Part shown: positions 28,795 to 38,656 of the stretch, piece after piece | How positions within the stretch are numbered: position 1 is the first letter of the stretch | How the letters are laid out: each line of letters begins with the position of its first letter | From: Candidatus Mycoplasma haematobovis | Lineage (GTDB): Bacteria; Bacillota_I; Bacilli_A; Mycoplasmatales; Mycoplasmoidaceae | Reading direction: 5' to 3' | Length of the DNA: 41,015 nucleotides | Assembly (NCBI RefSeq): GCF_001645765.1 | Contig: NZ_LWUJ01000012.1 | Location: 171,020-212,034 of the forward strand | The notes under the pieces: model-generated | Database searches by the model: none | Seen by the model: the letters and a program-made list of their open reading frames with translations, nothing else | What the model was told of the DNA's origin: nothing | Made by a program: the position numbers and the translations under genes

Positions 28795-29624
28795 TAATAA
28801 ACGCCTGAAATAAAGTCTTTAGTTTCTGGTCGTTTAGGTTTAGTGAAGATATCTCTTGTAGTACCGCTCTCTATTATCTCTCCATTTTTAATGAAGATAG
28901 TGTAATGGCTTATTCTGCGTACTTGAGATAAAGAGTGAGAGACTAATATTATTGTAGAGAGCTTATTGCTTGAAATCTTAACAATAAGTTCTTCAATCTT
29001 ATTACTAGACTTTAAATCCAAAGCAGAAGTAGGTTCATCCATTAATAGTACTTTAGGTTGTAGAGCGATTGCTCTAGCTATACAAAGTCTTTGCTGTTGG
29101 CCTAAAGAAAGACTACCTTCAGGTCTAACATTTAATCTATCTTTAACTTCTTCTCATAAATGCGCATCTTCAAGTGATTTACGTAATACTTCCTCTAATA
29201 TTTCATTTGATGAAATACCATGAGCTTTGAGAGCAAATAAAATATTCTCTCTTATGGACATAGGAAACATTACTGGTCTTTGCAACACTGTTCCTATTTG
29301 TGTTCTTAAATATTCGACTGGATATGAAGATGAAAGTACATTTGCTTTGCCATAGAGTATCTTGCCTTCATAAATATATTCATTATCTTCAAAATTAGTT
29401 TTATTAATAGCTCTTAAGAGTGAGGACTTACCAGAACCAGAAGGTCCTATTATGGCAATAACAGAATTAGTCTTAATTTTGCAATTAATATTCTTAAGTA
29501 TTAATTTTTCTTTATTTTCAGTTCATAAATTTAAATTCCTAATTTCCAGTATGTACTCTTCCTCTTCATTGCTTACTTTAGGTAATATAGTTTCTTGTTT
29601 TTTTTTAAAAAAAAGACTAGCCAC
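28794..29624 (-). CDS. pstB: Phosphate ABC transporter ATP-binding protein PstB
   Basis: 276 residues from GTG 29622-29624. Walker A GPSGSGKS at 60-67, Q-loop in LQRPVMFPMSI, ABC signature LSLGQQQ at 172-178, Walker B LLMDEP at 193-198 with SALD, and H-loop LVSHS. LQRPVMFPMSI and the permease neighbour favour PstB over other ABC ATPases. Codons 4-9 run through a T8A9 tract on the coding strand, so a slip there would put the gene out of frame. It starts three bases after the fused permease gene ends. Confidence 0.9.
29598..29614. repeat. Homopolymer tract T9A8 inside pstB 5' end
   Basis: Nine T followed by eight A on the plus strand, encoding Leu-Phe-Phe-Lys-Lys-Lys at codons 4-9 of pstB. It is the longest homopolymer pair I noticed in the window. 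No other start codon of the usual kind follows soon in frame, so gain or loss of one base would abolish PstB. Confidence 0.6.
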
Positions 29625-29626
29625 TT

Positions 29627-31621
29627 CTAGTGCCTATTAAGAGCCGTTTTCTTAGCACGATTCATATATATATTTCAATAATAACTCATATTATTAGAGT
29701 ATTGATTAAGTCAAATATTAGTAGTAGGTAATACTTTCTCAATAATAAAAGGAATTAAACATTTACCAAGTAGAATAACTAAGAATATTGACGAGACGCA
29801 GCAAAAAGAAGTTTCAGCTATAGATGAATTTCCTTCAGTAATATTAGAGCCATATCTTTGAGAATATATTCTAGTAGTTAATGTTTGGCCTGGATAAAGT
29901 AATAGAGTAGTATTAATAGAATTCATACCAGCTGTTAAGTACAAAGGAGCTGTTTCTCCCATTATTCTTCCTACTGATAACAATACAGCAAAAATTAAAT
30001 TTGAAAGAACGAGAGGAAGAATAATGCTTAAGAAAGTCTTGTGTTTTGAGATGCCTAAAGTATAAGCAGCTACTCTATATATATTTGGAATATTAGAGAT
30101 ATGATTAAGAAATAAATTAATCATATAGGGCAAAATAAGTAAAGTAATAGTAAGTATTCCTGCTAATAAGCTCTTTCCGTTTACGCCACTACCAGTAAGA
30201 CCTAAATTTGAAATAAAGAAAGATAACCCAAATATTCCAAAAATTATTGAGGGTGTTGAAGAAGCTACATTAATTAAGCAAAGAATATATTTTTTAAAGG
30301 TAGTATTGCCTGCATATTCAGATAAGAAAATAGAAGAAAGAAAGGCTAATGGAAAAGATAAGAAAATAGAGATAATTACTACTAATAATGTATTAATAAA
30401 GGCTCTATAGAGAGTAGTATCTCCACTACTTATTTTTTTATTTGCTAAAGCTTCAATGCCCTCTACTGTAATAGAGGTTAGTAATAAGAAAGCAAAGATA
30501 CAAAAAATAGAGATACAGATCTTTTCAAAGACTCTATAGGCAAGAAGTAATAATTGTTTTGGTTTGTATTTCTTTAAGTTAAGAAAGATATATTCATGAA
30601 TGCTTAATTTATTATTATCTAATTTCCTAGCTTCATAAAAAACACATTTAATAAAGTATCATTTAATTAAGTTATTAAATCATGCTCTTTTTGATAATTT
30701 AGCACTAGCTTTATTAATGCCTGGTTCTTGCTTTATTAAGTAATAACAAATAGCATTTACTAATAGTGAAATTAGTAATAATAAAGCTCCGAATAAGAAC
30801 ATTAAGTTCTTGACTTTTTCATCACTACCATCAGAAAAGAAGTTTTCAGAAATTAAAGGAGCAATAGGATTGACTTGTGAATTTATGAAAGAACCAAAAC
30901 TAGAATAAGCAGTAGAATAGCTTTGAGAATTTAAGATCAGAAAGAGCATTACACTTTCTGATAGTACTCTACTTACAATAATTGTGGTAGCTAGTAGAGT
31001 GGTTTTTCTTATTCTAGGAATAAGTATTTTGTAAATAGTAAAGATACGACTAACACCTAATACTTCAGAAGAAACTAAATAATTTGTTTTGTTTTCAAAG
31101 GCTGCATTGAATATAGAGATTACTAAAGGCAACATCATAAATATCAAGGCAACAGCAGCAGTAAGTAAATTAAGTGTGCTACTTAATTTGAAAAGAGCTT
31201 TGAGATAATTAGCTAAATAATTCTTTACAAATATTCCAAGCACTACAGAAGGAATATTGGCTAGTAATAAAGTAAGAAGGGAAAAGAATTTTTGATTAGA
31301 GGGAGAAGCATAAAAGGAAATTCAGATTGAGCATCTGAGGGAGATAGGAATAGCTAGTAATAATACAATTATTACTAAGAAAGCTGTTACTCCAAAAGGG
31401 GCTCAAAAAGAAACTAGATCACTCTTTGCACTAAAGTCGCCACTAAAGAAAATACTTCTGAAAGAGTAACTAAATAGTCCTTGGAAGCCTTTAAAGAAGA
31501 TGTAAACAAAGAAAGTTCCGAAGAGGAAGCAAAGGAAATAAGTAGCGAATTCTGATAGGACTTTAACTCTTGAATTTATTACTCTTAAGCGCTTGAAATC
31601 AAGGCTTATTGGTAAATTCAA
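29627..31621 (-). CDS. Fused phosphate permease PstC-PstA
   Basis: 664 residues from TTG 31619-31621 (a stop lies just upstream in frame). Two ABC permease domains in tandem: the first half has LLLANIPSVVLGIF and a permease EAA-like loop near EVLGVSRIFTIYKILIP; the second has VASSTPSIIFGIFGLSFF and the loop TLGISKHKTFLSIILP, then GETAPLYLTAG, the PstA hallmark. Twelve or so membrane segments. The fusion and size resemble the M. genitalium MG411-type protein. It is followed by pstB. No PstS binding protein or PhoU is adjacent. Confidence 0.85.
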
Positions 31622-31622
31622 C

Positions 31623-33011
31623 TTAGAAGAAAAGTAAGTTTACATGGTAAGTAAAGAGGGATAGGAAAGAGAGAGCAAATATAGTTCAGAGTCAGAAAAT
31701 AACAGTACCAGAAGCAAAAACTCCTAGTAAGCATTCAACTGAAAGAATTATGAAAAAAGCAAGGAATGAAAAAGCTCATTTAAATCAATCAGAAGAAATA
31801 GTTCTTAAAAAGAAAGGATAAAGACCTGTTCCACTAACTTTCAATAATTTCTTAATATCTCTTTGCATCTTTTCTTCTCTAACAGCAGCTAAACAAGAAG
31901 CTAACTTAATATCTCAAGTTAAATCGCGTATTAAATACACTTTATTAGTTTTTCTGTTCTTAAAGTAAAGTATTAAATCATCTAAGTCTTTAGAGACAGG
32001 AGTTTTTTTGAAAGCATTCTTAGTTAATAATCAAATACCAAATATACCTCCAGTGAAGAAATTTAATAGTCAAATAGTTAATTTCTTACGTTCATAATTC
32101 TTAAATAATCTTGTTTTGTAGAGGTCAGTAAAAGCATTTGATTTTGAATCAAAATTAACTGCAGAAATTAATTTGGCAGAATAATCAAAATCAGTTTCAT
32201 TCTTGAGTTGTTCTACTCTTTCTTGGAATTCATTAGTATCCATGAATTCTGATTGGTAATTTAAGCTAGAGAGCTTAAAGCTTTCTTTTTCTTGATTTCA
32301 GTAGTGGTAAAGAGGGAAGATACCTAAAGTAATTAGAGAAAATAGAACATAGCTAAAGCCAAAAATAAATAATATAAAATAGTCGTATTTTCGCTTAGGA
32401 ATTAAAGTCTCTGGGTTATCTCCTATTGATCTCTTAATATTGTCCTCAAAATCAAGATTATTGAATTCATCTTCTGGAATTAAATCTAATTTCTTTTTGA
32501 GTAAGCCCTTAATTCTCTTTTCTCAATCTTCATCTCTTTCTTGAATTCGTTCTCTAGATAAAGCAAAGAAATTGAAAGAAACCATTAATCTTTCAATTGC
32601 TGAAATAAAGCCCGAAAAGAATGAAACTATCTTTACTTTTTTTTGAATTCAGAAATGTTCAATTCAAGTTCTTAATTTTCTGGAAGAGAATCTATATTCT
32701 TTGCCCTCTAATAAAGCAATATATCTATTACTAAAGCGTTGATCTTCAATAACTGAAGGTATTTCATGTTCTTCAATAACATATTCACCATATTTTTTTC
32801 TTGTATTGAAAGGATTAGGAGTGTGTTGTTCTAGGCAGAAGTGGTAGTATAAGTAATAGAAGCCAAGAGTTAAGATGGATAGTACAATAGTAGTTGATCT
32901 GTAAGAGAAGAATATAGAGATTTTTTCATAATTGGTGAGGGGTTTAAGGGTAGGCTCCTGTATTCTTGTATCCTTTTTAGGATACATCCTAAGAAGCTGT
33001 ACTGAGCTCAC
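31623..33011 (-). CDS. Polytopic membrane protein, unknown
   Basis: 462 residues, GTG 33009-33011 to TAA 31623-31625; an ATG at 32985-32987 would shorten it by eight. Hydrophobic segments: residues 41-58, two near the middle (FILFIFGFSYVLFSLITLGIFPLY and, later, LTIWLLNFFTGGIFGIWLL), and a C-terminal pair (FSFLAFFIILSVECLLG and FWLWTIFALSFL). Between them are large charged loops rich in Lys, Arg and Glu. I recognise no family. It is packed between the nuclease-like gene (4-base gap) and the phosphate permease (1-base gap). Confidence 0.7.
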
Positions 33012-33015
33012 TTAA

Positions 33016-34554
33016 CTACTCTTCATCATTTTCAGGCTCTGTAAATAGTTCATTGGAAAGGCTCTCGGGGAGAGCGGCACTTTTATCTGTAATATAGTAT
33101 TGCATTGTAGCTAGCTCTTCTTCTACAGCCTTTTTGTTACATATAACTCGCTCTTTAAGTTGAGTCATACGTTTTTGTAAAATTTTGGAGTTCTTAGAAA
33201 TGTCCTCTATTTTTTTATCTAAAGTTTCGAATTTTTCCAAGAACTCAACATAATTCTTACAGATTGTACCACACTTTTTTATTAAGCTTTGTTGCATATC
33301 GCTAGCAAAGTCAAAATCTATTGCATCATTAACTTGTGGTGGAGGAGTGTAAGATGCAGCTAACCATAATACTAAAATCAAGAACTTCCTAAAGTCATCT
33401 ATCTTATCAAATGAAAAAATAGGAAATTTTCTATTATCAATAGTAACTCCCCCCTCTATTTCATCTAGTCCTGGTTGTCTAGGAGGAATAAATAATACTC
33501 CACAAAAGCTATTAGTTAAATGTACATAATCAATAATTTGCTCTTTTCAAGATTTTGGTAACCATTGATTACCATTCTTATTCTCTAGAGCTATTTTTCC
33601 AAATAAACCCCCTAATCTATCTCTAAATTCAAAAAAGAAATCAATTCTCTTTCCTGCTTCAGGAATATATTTCTCTCTTTCTCAAGAAAAATTAAGAACA
33701 TTAGAGAATGATTCTCTAAGCATTCTTTCAACTTCTTCTCCCATAGAACTACCAATATCTGTAGATTTTTGAGAAAGTCCTCTTAATCTTGCTTGTTCTT
33801 TAAATTCATTTATTAAATCTCTGAGTGATTTTCCTTGTTCTATACTTTCAACTTCTTTACGCATATCTAAGTAATTTCTTAGATTGCGTGATAGTTGTTC
33901 TAAACCATCATTTTCCTTTATTAAATTCTTAATATTCTCTATTGCTTCTTTACCTCCTATAGATATTATTTGTTCTTTGAAATTAGTTAATTCTTGTTCC
34001 TTAATTTGTAGTTCTGATTTAATTTTCTTAAATTCATCTAATTGTCACTCAACTTTTGAAACACTTTCAAATTTAGATCAATTATTTAATTCTCTTCTTA
34101 AATTAATAATATCATAGTCCTTAAAGGCGGTATTATTCTTTAAAGTTCTTAATTCTTCTTTAGTTTTCTCTAATATTTCAAATTGTTCTTCAATTTTAGA
34201 AATATTGCCGAATTTAGCTCAATTATTTAATTCTTTTTGTAAAGTATCTAATTGTTCTTTAACTTTAATTAAAGTTTGTTCTTTAGTCTGTAACTCTTCT
34301 TTAATTCCATTTAGATTTAATAATTGTCATTCGACTTTTGAAGCGCTTTCAAATTTAGTTCAATCACTTAATTCTCGCTTTAAATTATTTAATCGTTCTT
34401 TAAGGTCTAAGTTTTCTTGAGAAAAAGTGTTTAGCTTCTTTTCAATACTTTCTGCATTGCCATGCTTATCAAATAGCTCTTTAGCAGATTCATAAATCTG
34501 CTTTATGCTCTTTCACTTACCAAAAGTTAGTAAGGATAATAAAAAATCTTTAAT
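33016..34554 (-). CDS. Coiled-coil DUF2130/RmuC-like nuclease
   Basis: About 512 residues if ATT 34552-34554 is the start; the frame is open up to a TAA at 34570-34572 but has no ATG, GTG or TTG before about residue 231. The first 250 residues are coiled coil with a threefold repeat around N-N-W-S-K-F-E-S. The C-terminal part has GEEVERML, then RIDFFFEFRD, ALENKN (E-x-K) and WLPKSWKEQIIDYV, then GVTI, an order that resembles the PD-(D/E)XK core of DUF2130 proteins, relatives of RmuC. A role in DNA processing is inferred. The end is Glu/Asp-rich. Confidence 0.65.
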
Positions 34555-34562
34555 ATGAGTCT

Positions 34563-34985
34563 CTAACTCTTAGGAGTTGCTTCCTTTAACTGTTCTAGCT
34601 CAGACTTTAATTTAATATTTTCCTTAACTAAATTAAAGTTCTCTTCAAGTGTTTTCTCATATTCTGCTTGCTTTAATTTATATTGCTCTCTTTCAAGCAA
34701 TTTTTCTCTTATTTTTGCAAAACTACCATAATCATCAATAATTTTTTGCATTTCTTCAAAACCACCTAAAAAATCTATCAATTTAACCTTTTCTTTGAAG
34801 TCCTCCGCATTCTTCTCTAGCTCATCAATTTTTGCTTTCATTTCTTCAACTTCTTGTTGTTTCTTTTGACAAAGCTCTTCAAAATCTTCTGATTTTGCTC
34901 TAAGTCTGCCTTTCTCTTCAAAAAAACCTAAAAAAGAGCTGAAAAAATTAGCGATAAAACCAAATATATCGCTTATTCCTGCCAT
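34563..34985 (-). CDS. Small membrane-anchored coiled-coil protein
   Basis: 140 residues from ATG 34983-34985. Residues 4-22 (ISDIFGFIANFFSSFLGFF) are hydrophobic, the rest is a Lys/Glu-rich coiled coil with a break at DFLGGFEEMQKIIDDYGSF. The tail IKLKSELEQLKE runs up to the stop, and the next gene overlaps in the -1 frame and also begins with a hydrophobic stretch and coiled coil. The parallel order of DYGSFAKIREKL here and KHGNAESIEKKL there suggests paralogous segments. Function unknown. Confidence 0.7.
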   Translation of the reverse strand: MAGISDIFGFIANFFSSFLGFFEEKGRLRAKSEDFEELCQKKQQEVEEMKAKIDELEKNAEDFKEKVKLIDFLGGFEEMQKIIDDYGSFAKIREKLLEREQYKLKQAEYEKTLEENFNLVKENIKLKSELEQLKEATPKS

Positions 34986-34999
34986 TTAAAATAGCAAAA

Positions 35000-35344
35000 C
35001 TAACTTTTCCTACGCTTGCCTGATTTCTTAGATAACCTCCCAATCAAATCCAATTTTTCAATTAAATCATCAAAATCTTGAATAGGGACCCCTAATTTCT
35101 TTAAATGTAGAAAGATACTCATTAAACAACTCTCTAATTTGAAAAAATTACCGCAACAATAAATTAACTTCTTTATGTAAAAAGTCAAGAAATCGTCAAA
35201 CTTTTCAAACTTAGCGATTTTAAGAGGATTAAGGCTACTAACTATTTCAAATTCACTTCAAAAATAATCAAAAACAGACTCATCCAAGGTAAGTTTAAGC
35301 TCCACCTTCTTTTCTCCCTCCTTTTTCTTCTTCTCCATAGCCAT
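35000..35344 (-). CDS. Small protein, unknown
   Basis: 114 residues from ATG 35342-35344 (a second ATG, 35336-35338, is equally possible). Begins with a strongly basic Lys/Glu stretch, then LKLTLDESVFDYFWSEF with one TGA Trp, a Cys-containing middle (LIYCCGNFF, ESCLMSIF) and a basic tail ending KKSGKRRKS. No membrane segment of full length, no known motif. Its start overlaps the region just upstream of the 1100-residue gene's stop by none; the spacing is 2 bases. Function unknown. Confidence 0.65.
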
Positions 35345-35346
35345 AA

Positions 35347-38300
35347 TTATACTGTTAAATTATTTTCTAAAAACATTTGATGTGCCGGTCTCATTCTTGC
35401 TACCTCAACATTTGGCAACATAGCCAACATTTTAAACAATGTTTTAATTCCAATTTCATCAATTAATTTTTCAAAACCTCCTTGGAAGTCATTTCTATTT
35501 ACTTGAGTGATGTAAATAATTCATCCAGTGTTGGTATTATCTTTATTGGCAATAAAGAATTTTTGATCTTGGAAAGTAGATTCTGTTGATCCTTGTAAGA
35601 AACCTGAGAATCTAGTTGTTGCATTTTTGTAAGCTTGACCATCTTTGAAGATTTCTTTAACTTTTTGTTTCATTTCTGGAAGTGGAATATTGGCTTTATT
35701 AGCTAATGGAGCATTTGCATTCTTTTCAGATACTCATGACTTTAATATGTCAGATTGTGACTTAAAGTAAGAATTTACTCAATGCAATAAAGTATCTACG
35801 CCACCAAAAGAATCAATAACAGTATTAACATCTTGTTGTTCTTTAACAACTGTACCAAATGCTAACCCAGTAGTGTTTTCTTCTTTAACTTCATAAGGAG
35901 TTAACAAGTTGTAATTCTTGTTTTTGGATGGGTTATGTATTTGGAAATTCTTAAATATTTTTTGCATTATTTCTTTATCTAAATCTCCAAATACTTCAGA
36001 AACAAAACCTTGGAAACCAAAGAATTCTGTAAATTCATTATTTCCTGTTTTTGCAAAAGCTGAGATTCTGTCGGAATTTAATGGAAATTTCTCATTTGTT
36101 TCTTTTGGTTTGTCAATCTTAGTAGAGGCAAATGGGTTGAAGATATCTGACAAATTAACATCTCTAAAGTACATATCAACATTATCTATTTCAGCTTGAT
36201 TATTATCTGAAGTCTTGTTCTTGCCAATTTTTGCTTCGCTACCTTCAATTTCTCCGTTTTTTCAATGTGCTTTTTCAACCTTATCCATTCATACTAAAGC
36301 ACCAAACCTATTAGATGGTATATTTGACAAGATGAAAGATTTCAAATTAGCAAATTGATTATTAGTTAATCAGAAAATAGAGTAAAGATAGTAAATGTAT
36401 TTACTACTTAAATCTGAAGAGATTTCATATCCATAAGCATGATAGTAATAATTCTTAATTAATCAGTAGTTAACTAATTTCTGTCTAAATTGTTTTTCAT
36501 TCTCTTCATGTTCTGTCTTTTTTGAACAGTCATTTAGTGTGGTAGATACAGTTAATTTCTTTGTATCTCCGTTAGTAATCTTTCTTGCACAATATTTGTC
36601 ATTGTTGTTAATGTTGGTGTATTTGTATCCACCATAATTTAATCTATCTGAATAGTCTTCTTTAAGATATTCTTTTGCGTAGAAAACATCAATAACACTA
36701 TTTTTTATTTCTTGTTGTAATTCTTCTTGAGTATTATTAGGTAATGAAGTACTTCTGGCTACTTTAATAGAGTAATCATTAATTTCATTTTTGAATCAAT
36801 TAAAGCCTAACTTATTTATTAAAGCTACATTTCTTATGGTTTTCTTTATTATGTCTGCTTTCTTAAAGTCATAATAAATATTGTCTAATAAATAGTCATT
36901 AAAGTATTGCTTCTCTTCATTAACTGAAACATTACTGAAAAATTTAGCTAATTCTTTCTTTAATTCTTGGGCTTTATTAAATAATTCTTCTTTGTTTTCT
37001 TCTTTAAATAAGTCTTTTGTTAGAGTAGTAAAGCTACCATCATTATCGCTCTTAATTTCAGTTAATCATTTTGCTTCACCTAGACTAGTAATCATGTCTA
37101 GATTTCTTTTGAAAAGAATAGGTGTTGCTAAACCATGTTCTTTTGAAGGAGCTTTTTCTTCTTGGCCTTGGCCTCATTTAACATCTAGATAATTCTTTGA
37201 GGTTTCTGAAAAGCTATGAAGTATTTTTCAAAGATTTTGGTTCTTGTCTAGCTGTTGAGCAAATTCATAAGTAGAGCCTAATAGAGAAGAAAGTTTTTCA
37301 CTAATTCCATCTTTAAATAATTGACTCTTATTCTTACTTAAGTATGATGCTAATAATTGACCCGCTTTCTTCCCAAAGAATTCTTTAAGCTCATCCTTTA
37401 GTTCAAAAAGACCTATCTTTTTGGTCCTTTCACTTTCACTTTCACTTAAATTCTTTAATAAAAATTTTTTAGTATCTGAATGCTCTGAATTTTTGAAAAA
37501 GAAAGATAATCCACTTAATGTTCTTGCGTAAGTGGCAATGTTGTTGTTGTTGTTGGATTTAACGTCTCTTAAAGCAAATAAATTTTTCTTATCTGATGAT
37601 GATGATGATAGTAAATCTTTAGGAACATTTCAACTAGTTTGTTCTTGGTTTCCATTTCCATTATCTACAAACAAATCAAGAACCTTCTCTCCGTTTCCGT
37701 TTATTGTTTTGGTAGCGCTATTGCCATTATCTTTACCATTTCTTCATAGAATGGCTGATGCTTTATATCCATCCTTTAATTCAGCAATTTTTGAGGCTGT
37801 TCATATTTGATAATCTTGGTTTCTGCAGAAATCTTTCTTGCCATTTGAATTGCCATAACTATTATTAAATTCTTTAACTTCTGATTCAATATCTCCAAAG
37901 TCTGGAAAATCAAAACTAGGCTTTTCTGGTTTCTTTATGCTATCTTCATTTTTGAAATTACCTTGATTGAAATTGGTAGAGTATTTTCAATCTCTAGTAC
38001 ATAGAAGAAATGGAGATTCTTGCTTTATTCATTCGTCATAAATAAATTGTTGAAAATGAGATACTTTAGAAGAATAAGATCCTCTACCATATTGAGTGTA
38101 TATGCTTTCATCAAAACCTAATTCATGTTTATCTCCCTTTTTTGTAACAAATAAAGTAGAAAAGAATACATCTTTAAATTGTTTCTCTAATACTGGCTTG
38201 GCTTGTGTAGCTATGTAACTATCACGATCTCAATTTTGAGGTGTTAAATTAGCTTTTGATGGCTTTGCATAACTAAATTTAAGCTTTACTAGTTCATCAT

Positions 38301-38649
38301 AAATAGTAGCTTTTGGAACTAAGTAACTTTCATTATTACCTTCTTGTAAGAATGAATCAGCTCATCTAAATAATGCTCAAGTATGAAAGTGTTCATGTAA
38401 CTTCTTTACAAAGCTATCTAAATTAGTAGAGAATAAAGTGTAAGCAAAGGAAGCTTTAACTCCCGATATATTACTATCTATAGAACTATCAATACTTACT
38501 TTAGTTAATAAAGCAGTATCTTTGTAAATATCACTTAATATTGCATCATCTAAGGCTGATCCAGTATCTCAGCCTTGTTGATAGAACATAAAGGCTGAGG
38601 CACTACCAGTAACACCAACAGCTACAGAAAATCTCTTCGAGAGAAGCAT
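35347..38649 (-). CDS. Large unknown protein, 1100 residues
   Basis: An uninterrupted table-4 frame from ATG 38647-38649 to TAA 35347-35349. The N-terminus MLLSKRFSVAVGVTGSASAF is a signal or anchor without a lipobox Cys. The body is polar, Lys/Asn/Ser-rich, with few cysteines and low-complexity spots: a run of five Ser and a run of four Asn about residues 350-370, and ESESER near 405. Many Trp are TGA. No domain is recognised. Size, signal and composition suggest a surface-exposed protein. The gene before it (38657) is similar in style and 7 bases away. Confidence 0.75.
37428..37608. repeat. Short in-frame tandem repeats in the 1100-residue gene
   Basis: Three simple repeats occur within 180 bases: TTTCAC three times (37428-37445, Glu-Ser), GTT five times (37540-37554, Asn) and TGA five times (37594-37608, Ser on the coding strand). 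All have units of three or six bases, so length changes would keep the frame. Confidence 0.6.
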
Positions 38650-38656
38650 TTACTAA

